A DNA stretch of 64,000 nucleotides, taken from Saussurea involucrata (lineage: Eukaryota > Streptophyta > Magnoliopsida > Asterales > Asteraceae). Within the stretch, counting starts at the first letter, position 1. Every line of letters begins with the position of its first letter. Below the pieces are notes generated by a model. The model was given only the letters and a program-made list of their open reading frames with translations, did not search any database and was not told where the DNA came from. Below, piece by piece: positions 22,479 through 32,830 of the stretch. The translations under genes were made by a program, and so were the position numbers. The stretch spans positions 178,594,784-178,658,783 of the forward strand of contig CM066320.1 in the NCBI GenBank assembly GCA_033807775.1, written 5' to 3'.

Positions 22479-22778
22479 GGGGAACCTAAATAAATGAAAA
22501 ACAGAAAAACAATCGATCGACTATTGGATTAATTGACCAAATTGATGTGATTAAAGAGACGGTTACAACTTTATTTTTAAATTGAAAAATCTTGCGCCCC
22601 TATTTTTAAATCGAAAAAATACGGAATATAATCAAAATTCGTATGAAAAAAATAATACCAGAAAATAGATCATATTTTTCTCGTTAATGTGACATCCAAA
22701 TTGATATACTTTTTCATACAATTTTTCACGGTTTTTCGGTTTTCCATTTATTTAACGTTCTTCCCTAAACCTGGCCCT
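22479..22778. mobile_element. TA-flanked MITE, copy 3 (diverged)
   Basis: Same architecture and internal words as 21278-21579 and 21604-21917 (for example TTTTTCTCGTTAATGTGACA), with more substitutions. Ends in CCTGGCCCTATA. Confidence 0.7.
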
Positions 22779-22785
22779 ATATGTA

Positions 22786-23010
22786 TAAGGTTGGGTCCAG
22801 TGAAAAGTTGAGTTAACTTAAGAAGCGTGAGAAGCGGTTATCTATCAACCGTTAGATGCATATTAGAATGAGATGCATCGGATCAATCTCTGTATCAACC
22901 GCAATTCATGAATTGACTTGAGATTAAAAGTAATTAAGGGTTCAAATTCAATTCTCACATTTTTCATGTTATCTCAATTTCTTACATGATCTTTCGCCTG
23001 TATATATTTA
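22786..23010. mobile_element. MITE-like repeat, inverted relative of 20713-20965
   Basis: Begins GGTTGGGTCCAGTGAAAAGT; shares an ordered set of words with the reverse complement of 20713-20965. Noncoding. Confidence 0.5.
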
Positions 23011-23067
23011 TTGAATTGAGTATTAAAAAAAACGTACGTTTACAAACGTCTCTATCCAAAAACCTGG

Positions 23068-23069
<2 letters not shown>

Positions 23070-23118
<49 letters not shown>
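23070..23118. repeat. (TA)n microsatellite
   Basis: Nearly pure TA run. Confidence 0.95.
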
Positions 23119-23119
<1 letters not shown>

Positions 23120-23121
<2 letters not shown>

Positions 23122-23430
23122 GCGGGTTCAAACGAGGAGCGCATCAATTTAAGAGAACGTGGGGAGCACTCTCATGCTTCTGATCACATGTGATCAACAA
23201 CTGCTAAAAAATCGGAACAAATCAAAAATTCGCGCAAGATGTGGCGCGAGGTGGCAAGTCGCGGATCATTAATGATTCACAATTGTTAATCATATGTGAT
23301 TCATAACTGTCAATTGCTCCTCCAGATCAGTTGTGAATCACATGTGATCCACAACTGCCAATCACATGTGATTCATAACTGTCAATTGCTCCTCACGTTC
23401 TCACGTTTTGGTGCGCTCCTCGTTTGAACC
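23120..23430. mobile_element. MITE with 18-bp perfect terminal inverted repeats
   Basis: GGTTCAAACGAGGAGCGC near the left end is perfectly inverted at the right end (GCGCTCCTCGTTTGAACC). Inside, a block with TGTGATTCATAACTGTCAAT occurs twice, about 70 bp apart. TA microsatellite on the left, (CT)n on the right. Confidence 0.8.

Positions 23431-23518
<88 letters not shown>
23431..23518. repeat. (CT)n followed by (TA)n microsatellites
   Basis: About 23 CT units then about 20 TA units, ending 60 bp before the terpene synthase start codon, so probably in its promoter or 5' UTR. Confidence 0.95.
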
Positions 23519-23522
<4 letters not shown>

Positions 23523-23577
23523 GATCTCATCTTTGTATGATAAATTAAAGCTACCTTTAGACTTTAATAATAAGCAA

Positions 23578-26500
23578 ATGGCTTTACAAATTTATGTTAG
23601 TTCATTGTTCAAATCTAGTTGTGTTTCTTTATGCAAATCCGATGAGTATCCATTGCGGTTGGTAAGTAGTGTTTCCCCGAGCAAAAGCCCTACGATTTGC
23701 ATGTGCTTGTCTATGCCTCCTTCCACCATTGTAGTGCCACCGACCCAAGATCATGATTCTCTCCTTCATGTCCATCTTCATCAACCCAAGGTAGTTCTTT
23801 AGTTGGACACATGTTAATTTGTTACCATGCAGAAATAATACATATATATATAGAGTGGCGTAATAATTTGTAAATCATCATTATCGCGTAAACTTTGGAT
23901 TTCATTAGGTTTCTTGATGAAATTGTTTATAACATCATATATTTTCTCAGTTTGATGAAACTTTTTCGTTTTTACATAAAAAACACAAATATATGAAACA
24001 GTTTCATCAATAAATGAATGATATGAAACAATTTCATCAAAATAAACAATTTCATCAAGAAAACCTATGAAATCCATGGTTTACAAAATTTACACGATAA
24101 TGATGGTTTACAAAATAGCTAGTGGGCCTCTATATATGTATATATATATATATATCCTAAGTGTTAGAGTATTATTGTCAATATGTATAGTTCAGGGTTC
24201 ATTATGTAATTACTTGTAAGGTAACTTGTATAAATAGGTCTCTTAGGGTTTATTATTAGGTTAATCAATCTCTTGTAATTCTCTCTTCAATATATGAAAA
24301 GCTGCTGACCTTCAGCACCATCTCCTTGTTCTCGATTTATCGATTGATTCCTACACCTATTCTAACATGGTATCAGAGCTTTAGGTATGTCTCACCAATT
24401 CTTCTGATTACTCGCCTTGCTCTATTTTCATTGCTCGTTTTCTGCCTGTCATCTTGTTCGTATTTTATCGAATCGTAAAACCCTAAGCCGTAATACCGGA
24501 ACTGCCTTTTTACCGGAACTCCCTAATACCGGAACTGTCTAGTACCGGAACCTTCAAAATACCGGAACTTCCAATTACGGGACTTCTAAATTGCGGGACT
24601 CCAAAATTGATGGACTCCTAATTGCGGGACTTCTAAATTGCGGGACTCCTAATTGAGGGACTCCAAATTGAGGGACTTCTAATTGCGGGACTCCCAATTG
24701 CGGGACTTCTAATTGCGGGACTCCCAATTGCGGGACTTCCAATTGCGGGACTCCAATTGCGGAACTCACTCTAGTACTCTGTTTCAGATCCTCATTCCAT
24801 CACTCACAACTCCTTTTTTACGATTTTCAAACTCCGAAACAGAGTACTCCGGCACTCACATTTCGGTTCTAAAATTCCGGATCACTCGTTCGGGTTCAGT
24901 TTTCAGTTCTCTAAAGATGGCTCTCACTGGAAAGTCTACATACAGTGAATGCACGTTCTGTCACTCTACTTCTCATCTTCTCCTCACTTGCCTAATTCGA
25001 AAATGTCGCTGGTGTGGGATCACACTGCCACGACACTATGGGTCTGACTGTCCAAAACATTCAAGGAACGCAGGTAATCAACGGCACTCCGGTAATCTAA
25101 GGCAACAGCACACTCAGTCATTTGCTGGATCAATCACTCAAGACTCCTTTACGCCGGCAATTCAGACACCGCATAACAACAACTCATCACCCGACCTTAT
25201 GGAACTCCTGCGCCGAAACCAAGAGCTTATAGAGCGACTCATGACAGGTTCTATGGGTATGAATTCTCAGTGCAATATCTCTGCACCAGGTAACCCTTGG
25301 CTATTTGACTCTGGATGTTGTAACCACATGACACCTAAGGCTGACGGATTTGTCTCTAAGCAGACCTCCAGAATGTTCTCATCAGTCCGTACTGCGGATG
25401 ACACTCGCTTACCTGTATCTTTCAGTGGGACTGTCTTTACCCCCAATATACAATTACCTGATGTGCTACATATCCCTAACTTATCTCTGAGCCTGATTTC
25501 AATCACTCAGCTTATGGAATCCGGTCTAATTGTTCTGTTTCATCCTTCTGGTTGTGTTGTGCAGGATCCAAAGACCAAGCAAATCCTTGGAGTAGACCGT
25601 AAAGTTGGTCGGATGATTGAAGTGGTCTACCTTCGTCTTCCCTTACCCTCATCAAATTTTGTTGCCTCTGTTTCCAGTACGCCTTCCTTTGATTTACGAC
25701 ATAAGCGTCTAGGACATCTATCTTTAGCTAGAATAAATCTGTTAGCTAGTTCAGGATTATTAGGCAACACTTCTTCTGAAAACGTTTCTTGTTTGGGGTC
25801 CAGCACCACATCCATCCATGGGAGGTTCTCGCTACTTTGTTATCTTTATTGATGATCACACACACTTTACATGGATATATCTCATGAAACATCGCTCCGA
25901 ACTACCTCAAATATATATTACCTTTGCCCGTATGATTCAGACCCAGTTTTCCAAACCTATAAAGATTCTTCGAGCAGATAATGCTATGGAATACAAAGAA
26001 TCCTCTCTCCCCTCCTTTCTTCAATCTCAGGGTACTCTTTCCCAGTACTCCTGTCCCGGCACCTCTCCGCAAAATGGACGTGCAGAACGTAAACATCGCC
26101 ACATCCTCGATACTGTTCGTACTCTACTAATCTCAGCCAAGTGTCCAGAACGTTTTTGGGGCGAAGCTGCCTTCACGGCTGTCTACACCATCAACCGTCA
26201 TCCAACTCCCATCCTAAATCAAAAGTCTCCCTATGAAGTGCTCCATGGGGTCTCCCCTGCATATGAACTTCTAAAAGTATGGGGTTGTGCTTGCCTTGTT
26301 CAGTTGCAACCTCATGAACACACCAAACTCGAACCTCGTTCTCGATTATGCTGTTTTCTTGGCTATGGTATTGAACACAAAGGTTATCGTTGTTGGGATC
26401 CAGTCTTTAAGAGACTACATATATCCCGCCATGTCACATTCTGGGAACATCTTCCCTTCTCAACAGTGTCCAAATTTCAGGAAATACCCAATCCTTCCAC

Positions 26501-29388
26501 TTCCTTCTTCACTGATAACTATATCTCTTTGGACTCACTCCAATTAGATCCCATACTCTCCTCACCATCTGTTCCACCCTCTTCCGTCTTATCTCCACCT
26601 GAGCCTTCACCTGTCTTATCTGAACCTTCACCTGTCTCATCTGAGCCTTCATCTGTCCAATCTGTGCCATCTGATCATGATCAATCATCTGCACCACCTC
26701 CAAGGACTACTTCTGAGCCATCTGCTGAGTCTATGGATCCTAGCTCCTCTCAACCACAAGATGAAGTACGACGCTCAGACCGGGTAAGACAAGTTCCTTC
26801 TCACCTTCGTGATTATCATTGTTATGCTACACTGTTGTGCAATCATGAACCCACTTCCTTCAAGGAAGCTGCCTCTAACCATGTTTGGAAGCAAGCTATG
26901 ACTGAGGAACTCCAGGCTCTTGACAAAGCCAACACATGGGAGTTTGTACCTCTTCCACCGGGCAAGTCACCCATTGGCTGCAAATGGGTCTTCAAAATCA
27001 AAACGAAGTCTGATGGTTCTATTGATCATTACAAAGCACGTCTTGTGGCAAAAGGCTTCAATCAAGAATATGGCATTGACTACGAGGAAACGTTTGCTCC
27101 TGTGGCTCGGGTCACCTCGGTCCGTAGTCTTCTAGCCATAGCTGCCACCAAGAGACGGCCACTCTATCAGATGGATGTCAAGAATGCCTTTCTAAATGGC
27201 GATCTCGAAGAGAAAGTCTACATGAGACTCCCTCCAGGTGTGACCTCTCGTCAGGGTCATGTATGTCGACTTTGAAAAGCCCTCTATGGCCTCAAACAAG
27301 CCCCTCGTGCTTGGTTTGAAAAATTTAGCAATACTGTCATCTCATTGGGGTTTTCATCGAGTAATTATGATTCTGGCTTGTTTACTCGGACTACTGCTGC
27401 ATGTACTATCTTACTCCTATTGTATGTTGATGATATGATCATTACCGGAAGTGACTCTACAGGTATCATCCATCTCAAACAGTCTCTCAGCTCATGCTTT
27501 GAGATGAAAGATCTTGGTAAGCTACACTACTTCCTTGGCCTTGAAGTTCTGTCAGACTCTTCCAGCATCTATCTCTGTCAAGCCAAGTACATTTCCTATC
27601 TGTTGTCCAAAGCTGGGATCAAGGACAACAAAGTTGCATCTACACCCATTGAGCAAAATCTGCACCTTGCTCCCAATACCGGCACCCCGCTGCGGGACCC
27701 TACACGGTACCGTCAACTAGTTGGTTCTCTGGTCTATCTGACTGTTACTCGCCCGGATCTTGCATATGCAGTTCATATAGTCAGCCAGTTCATGGCTGCT
27801 CCGTGCTCCGGTCACTATGCCGCTGTTCTTCGTATCCTTCGATACCTTAAAGGGACAATGTTTCATGGACTTCACTTCTCGTCCATATCGTCCTTAACTC
27901 TTCGTGTCTTTTCCGATGCTGACTGGGATGGAGACATAACTGATCGTCGCTCTACCACCGGATATTGTTTCTTCCTTGGAGACTCTCTGATTTCCTGGCG
28001 CAGCAAGAAACAATCTCTGATAGCTCGCTCTAGTACTGAAGCTGAATATCGAGCCTTGGCTGACACTACACAAGAACTTGTATGGCTACGCTGGTTACTA
28101 TCTAATATGGGTGCTCATCAATTTTCCCCAACACCATTGTGGTGTGATAACAACAGTGCTATTCAGATTGCTCACAATGATGTCTTTCATGAGCGCACAA
28201 AGCACATCGAGATTGACTGCCATTTCACCCGACAACATGTTCTTCGCAAGATCGTTCGACTTCTCCCAATCTCAACCATTGATCAGACGGCAGACATCTT
28301 CACCAAAGCTCATCTTCCGGGGCGTTTTCGGGCCCTTGTTTCCAAACTCAATTTGGCTCATTCTTCCCCTACTTGAGTTTGAGGGGGGGTGTTAGAGTAT
28401 TATTGTCAATATGTATAGTTCAGGGTTCATTATGTAATTACTTGTAAGGTATCTTGTATAAATAGGTCTCTTAGGGTTTATTATTAGGTTAATCAATCTC
28501 TTGTAATTCTCTCTTCAATATATGAAAAGTCGCTGACCTTCAGCACCATCTCCTTGTTCTCGATTCATCGATTGATTCCTACACCTATTCTAACACTAAG
28601 GATAATGGAAAAGAGGTAGCCTGATTTTGGTTTGATAATTAATAGGTAATTCCTCCTAAAGATACGGTTTACGACAAAATAGAGCAACTCGTTGAAAACA
28701 CAAGAAGAGCTTTGATGTCAATTTCAGACCCCATAAAGAGAATGAACCTAATTGACTCTATTCAAAGATTGGGAGTTGGGCACCATTTCGAACAAGAAAT
28801 CCATGAAATTTTAGGAAATCTCACACAAGGTCTGCTTCCCGATGAAAATTTATATACAGTGGCTTTACGTTTTCGCCTTCAACGGCACAATGGTCTCCAT
28901 ACTAATCCCGGTACGTACTATTTATTTTGTCTCAACATATCATACATTAAACTTTAACACGGCTATGTCCCGTTGGTGTTATCAAACTTTGATCTCCAAT
29001 GCAGACGTTTTCCAAAATTTCATGGATGCAAATGGTAAATTCAAGATGTCGTTAAGTGATGACATAGAGGCATTACTGAGTTTATATGAAGCCTCACACT
29101 TGGGTGCTAATGGAGAAGATATCTTATCAAAGGCAAAGGAATTTACTACAATACAACTCAAGAGATCGGTGTCCCAATTAAGCCCCCAACTTGGTACAAA
29201 AGTTCTTCTCAGTTTAGGGCTTCCAAGACATTTGAGAATGACTAGGTTGGAAGCAAGAAGGTATATCGAAGAATATGCTAATGAAGATAATAGCAATCCG
29301 ATTGTTCTAGAACTTGCAAAGTTGGATTACAATCATGTCCAATCACTCCTCCAAAGGGAGCTTGCCGAGGTTACAAGGTATCCAATCC

Positions 29389-29421
<33 letters not shown>

Positions 29422-30796
29422 ACATTATTTTAACTTGTGATTTTGATTTTAGATGGTGGAAAGATTTGGGTCTAGTTAGTAAGCTAAGCTTTCTCCGAGA
29501 TCGACATCATGAATGTTTTCTATGGACCATTGGATTGCTGCCCGAGAAAAGATATTCTAGTGGCAGGATTGAGCTTGCTAAAATCATTTCCATTTTGTTG
29601 GTCATTGATGATATATATGACATTTATGGCTCGTATGAAGATCTTGTACTCTTTACCCAAGCAATTACAAGGTTTGACTCTTATTCTGGCCCTCCATTAA
29701 ATAAGTGTACGTCGACAAGATTAATTTAATTTAAAACTGACAATTCTAGTTGGGCAGATGGGATTTGAGTGAAATGGAACAGCTTCCTGAGTACATGAAA
29801 ATATGCTACATGGCATTGTATAATACTACCAGTGATATTTGCCACAACGTCCTTAAAGAACATGGCTCGAGTGTCCAACCATTTCTACACCAAACGGTAT
29901 ATAAATTTTAATCGTTTTACTAGCTAAAATGTTCACCTTTTTCTCTTTATATATATATATATATATATATATTTAACTGCAACATTTTGATTGTTTGTCC
30001 TTACTATATATATTATAGTGGATTGACATGGTTGAAGCTTACATGGTGGAAGTAGAATGGGTGAAAAATGGGACTATACCAACCTTTGAAGCCTACATAA
30101 AGAACGGGGTTACTACATCAGGGACATGCATGGCATTGGTGCATCTATTTTTTCTAATATCCGAAGGGGTAACCGAAGAAAATATGAGACATCTTCTTGA
30201 TCCATACCCTAAATTCTTCTGGTTGGCCGGAACCATTCTTCGTTTGTGGGATGATCTGGGAACTTCTAAGGTACTGATTTATCAGCAAGAATGAATGCAT
30301 GCATGCTATATATATATATATATATGTATATTAGGAATTAGTTGTTACTCTTTTTATTACGAATTGTGAGCCACTATAGTGGTAAGTGGCTGGAACCACT
30401 GTGCTTATAAGAATAAATTTTGATTATAAACATCATCCAATCATAAGGTTTGATTGAAATGAAGTTATTAATATTATTATATGGCCTAAATATGAATATG
30501 TGCAGGAGGAACAAGAAAGAGGGAATGTGGTATCAAGCATACAATTGCTGATGAGAGAGAAAAACATAACAAGTGAGGAAGAAGGAAGGAAACAGATAAT
30601 GCAACTCATCAATGAGTTATGGAAAGATCTGAATGCAGAGCTAGTTTCACCACATGCATTGCTCTTGCCTATGATCAGAGTTGCCCTTAACATGTCAAGA
30701 ACTTCTCAAGTTGTTTATCAACACAATGAAGATAGTTATTTAACAAGTGTAGGAAGTCAAGTACAATATTTGTTCTTCAAATCTATTGATATCTAG
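23578..30796 (+). CDS. Terpene synthase, probable TPS-g (acyclic mono/sesquiterpene, linalool/nerolidol-type)
   Basis: Seven exons: 23578-23790, 28646-28910, 29005-29377, 29453-29671, 29758-29896, 30019-30270, 30506-30796. All have GT/AG borders and matching phases, and together give 583 codons without a stop. Class I catalytic motifs are intact: RDR near residue 299, DDIYD at 336-340 and the NSE/DTE motif (D481, T485, E489) split by the last intron. These bind Mg2+ and ionise prenyl diphosphate. There is no RRx8W motif, and 'YMKICYMALYN' and 'NGVTTSGTCMALVHLFFLI' resemble TPS-g enzymes, which make acyclic alcohols; the product is not determined. The Ser-rich first 70 residues could be a plastid transit peptide. 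Intron 1 is 4855 bp because copia B sits in it. Exon 1 is assigned by phase fit and position, less surely than exons 2-7. Confidence 0.88.
24162..24367 (+). repeat. 5' LTR of copia B
   Basis: 206 bp, TGTTAG...CTAACA, TATA box TATAAATA at about 24229. Confidence 0.95.
24368..24379 (+). promoter_or_regulatory. Primer binding site of copia B
   Basis: TGGTATCAGAGC directly after the LTR, initiator tRNA-Met type. Confidence 0.93.
24490..24770 (+). repeat. 15-16-bp minisatellite in the leader of copia B
   Basis: A first block of about five units around ATACCGGAACT gives way to about 14 units of AATTGCGGGACTYCY with 15-16 bp period. It occupies the same place as the 31-bp array of element A. It stays open into the coding region on the plus strand and makes a repetitive shadow frame on the minus strand; neither is considered a gene. 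Confidence 0.85.
24917..25800 (+). pseudogene. Copia B gag zinc knuckles, protease, pre-integrase
   Basis: ATG 24917 ('MALTGKSTYSECTFC') starts two zinc motifs of the same spacing as in element A, then the protease 'WLFDSGCCNHMT' and pre-integrase 'RHKRLGHLSLARI'. No capsid domain. At about 25795 roughly 100 bp present in element A are missing, which removes the end of pre-integrase and the first integrase catalytic Asp and shifts the frame. Confidence 0.87.
25818..28376 (+). pseudogene. Copia B pol: integrase (N-truncated), RT, RNase H
   Basis: Long frame interrupted only by TGA at 27273-27275 (CGA in element A). Integrase part keeps 'LRADNAMEY' and 'SPQNGRAERKHRHI'. A Pro/Ser-rich linker with repeated 'EPSPV' follows, then RT ('KARLVAKGFNQEYGIDYEE', YVDD) and RNase H ('STEAEYRALADTTQ'), ending 'AHSSPT'. 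The first Asp of the integrase D,D,E triad is lost, so it cannot integrate on its own. Confidence 0.9.
28381..28389 (+). promoter_or_regulatory. Polypurine tract of copia B
   Basis: GAGGGGGGG immediately before the 3' LTR. Confidence 0.85.
28390..28595 (+). repeat. 3' LTR of copia B
   Basis: 206 bp copy of 24162-24367. Confidence 0.95.
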
Positions 30797-30836
30797 TCCT
30801 AGCTTAGAGTAATACAATGTTTAAACCGTTTTTAAT

Positions 30837-31066
30837 TGTTGATTTATAAGCTAGTAAGGATTATACTGTCTCGATGGAATCCTGCAGTTTAAGTTAGTTA
30901 ATTTGGTTGACAGTTAATTAACTGTCAAACCGTTCAATGGTTGTGTTGTTTATGAAAGGGTTGCATCCCTTGGGTATCTATATATTTGTAACAGTCTCTT
31001 TGTATTAAGGTTACTGAATTGTTCAAATAAAAGTGATACTATACGTTGTGTATTTCATGATCCAAC
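30837..31066 (+). repeat. Probable 5' LTR of truncated copia E
   Basis: The right border (...GATCCAACA) is set by the primer site TGGTATCAGAGCC at 31071. The left border (TGTTGATTT) is a guess from the TGTTG/CAACA ends, because no second LTR is present. Contains a TATA-like TATCTATATATTTG and AATAAA at 31026. Confidence 0.55.
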
Positions 31067-31070
31067 ATTG

Positions 31071-31082
31071 TGGTATCAGAGC
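31071..31082 (+). promoter_or_regulatory. Primer binding site of copia E
   Basis: TGGTATCAGAGC, initiator tRNA-Met type, 4 bp after the LTR end and 12 bp before the gag ATG. Confidence 0.88.
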
Positions 31083-31093
31083 CACAGACTTAG

Positions 31094-32461
31094 ATGGCTT
31101 CCACATCGAATAACGTATTACACACACCACTTCCAAAATTGAATGGAAGAAATTACTATCACTGGAACATTCAGATGATAGTGTTGTTTGAATCCCAAGA
31201 ACTATGGGACATAGTTGAACAAGGTTTTGAAGAAGCTATTGAAATTGACGAATTAACCCAAGAAGAAGAAGATGAATTGAGAGAATCAAGAAAGAGGGAC
31301 AAGAAGGCACTGATAAATCATTATCAGGTTGTTGATGAAATCATATTTGAGCGAATTTCCTCTGCTAATACATCAAAAGAAGCATGGGACATGCTTCACA
31401 AAACCTATCGTGGAGAGGACAAAGTCAAAATAGTGAAATTGCAAACATTAAGATGTGAGTTCGATGGGTTGAAGATGAAGGATTCAGAAACCATTGAAGA
31501 ATTCTATAATCGTGTGATTCTTGTACTCAATCAATTAAGATTGAATGGAGAAGTCATAGATGATAGAAGAGTGGTAGGAAAGATTCTTAGAAGTCTCACA
31601 AGGAAATTCGAATATATAGTAGTAGCCATAGAAGAATCTATGGATCTGTCCACTCTATCTCTTGAAAACTTATTAGGAGCACTGCAATCGCACGAACTCA
31701 GGATGAGACAGTTTGATACTTCACCATTTGAACAAGCATTCCAACTTCAGTCCACAATCACACAAGAAAGGAATAAAGGTTTAGATAAGAACCAACAATT
31801 TGAAAACAAAGGAAAGTTCAGAGGGAAATTCACAACTCCATTACAGTGCTATCACTGCCAAAAATTTGGCCATGTAGCCAAATATTGTGGAAAGAGACTT
31901 GCAGAAGAAAGGGGATCTACTTTTATTAACATGGAAGATGAACATGATGATGATACCATGTTCATGATCTTAAGTACTCAAGAAGTGCCTTTTATTGACC
32001 TTTGGTATATAGACAGTGGGTGTAGCAACCACATGACAGGGAATAAAGACATCTTTGTACAAGTAGATGAGACTCAGAAAAGGGAAGTCAGGACTGGAGA
32101 TGATAAGAGGTTGAATATGCAAGGAATTGGCGAAATTATGGTCAACACCAAGATGGGGCAAAAGAGGATCTCTAATGTATATTATGTGTCTGGTCTAAAA
32201 CATAACCTACTTAGTGTAGGCCAATTACTGCAGAAAAACTATGACATTCATTTCAAAGAAGGGGCTTGTGAGATAAGGGATCCAAAAGGAAGTATTCTTG
32301 GGAGAATCAACATGACATCAAACAAGATGTTTCCATTTAGTTTCAAGGAAAGCACACTTTTCTCCTTCAACATATCTACAAAACAGAACTCATTGTTGTG
32401 GCATAACAGGTTTGGACATACTAACTTAGCCTATTTAAACTACACAAATGTTCATATATGA
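31094..32461 (+). CDS. Copia E gag-protease-pre-integrase, truncated
   Basis: An uninterrupted 455-codon frame from ATG 31094. It has a complete Gag capsid (UBN2/Retrotran_gag_2-type: 'LNGRNYYHWNIQMIVLF', 'AWDMLHKTYRGEDKV', 'LRCEFDGLKMKDSETIEEF'), a CCHC knuckle 'CYHCQKFGHVAKYC', protease 'WYIDSGCSNHMTG' and pre-integrase 'LLWHNRFGHTNLAYL'. Homology ends at about 32450, where the sequence joins a noncoding repeat. Integrase, RT, RNase H and the 3' LTR are absent. A different copia lineage from A and B, which lack the capsid. Probably not a host gene. Confidence 0.88.
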   Translation: MASTSNNVLHTPLPKLNGRNYYHWNIQMIVLFESQELWDIVEQGFEEAIEIDELTQEEEDELRESRKRDKKALINHYQVVDEIIFERISSANTSKEAWDMLHKTYRGEDKVKIVKLQTLRCEFDGLKMKDSETIEEFYNRVILVLNQLRLNGEVIDDRRVVGKILRSLTRKFEYIVVAIEESMDLSTLSLENLLGALQSHELRMRQFDTSPFEQAFQLQSTITQERNKGLDKNQQFENKGKFRGKFTTPLQCYHCQKFGHVAKYCGKRLAEERGSTFINMEDEHDDDTMFMILSTQEVPFIDLWYIDSGCSNHMTGNKDIFVQVDETQKREVRTGDDKRLNMQGIGEIMVNTKMGQKRISNVYYVSGLKHNLLSVGQLLQKNYDIHFKEGACEIRDPKGSILGRINMTSNKMFPFSFKESTLFSFNISTKQNSLLWHNRFGHTNLAYLNYTNVHI

Positions 32462-32830
32462 ATCAGTTAATTGGTTCAACTGATTCATATATTAACCTAC
32501 AGTTAATTAGTTTCATATATGAAACACAAAAGTTCATATATGAATCACAAGATTCATATATGAATTAGTTATAAAGAGTTCATATGTGAATCACACAGAT
32601 TCATATATGAACTCATCCCGTGTTTTTTTGTAAAAGTTACGAAATTGCCCTTCTATTTTTGGAACAGCCGCAACTTTTGACCAGTCAAAGCCGCAATTTT
32701 TGACCAATCAAAGCCGCAACATTTGATCAATTATAACCGATCTTGACTGAATAAATGACCAAGGTTACTTCTCTACTTCTCAAATATTTAGCATTTCTCA
32801 TTTGAACCTAAGGCTATATATATATATATG
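32450..32830. repeat. Palindrome-rich dispersed repeat (TTCATATATGAA cluster)
   Basis: Six close matches to the palindrome TTCATATATGAA within 32452-32605, followed by the sequence shared with 21918-22130 and a terminal (TA)n. Inside, 'AGCCGCAACTTTTGACCA'-type words are tandemly repeated three times. Truncates copia E. Noncoding. Confidence 0.65.

Larger units (their letters stand above)
24162..28595 (+). mobile_element. Ty1/copia retrotransposon B in intron 1 of the terpene synthase
   Basis: A 4434-bp element with two 206-bp LTRs (TGTTAGAG...TCTAACA, about 4 differences) and a perfect 5-bp target duplication CTAAG at 24157-24161 and 28596-28600. Same sense as the host gene. The interior is closely related to element A, but the LTRs are clearly different from those of A. 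Inactivated by a deletion in the integrase and one stop in pol. Confidence 0.96.

Noticed and set aside
24575..24769. Minus-strand repeat protein with 'VPQLG' units
   Set aside because: Shadow of the 15-bp leader minisatellite of copia B.
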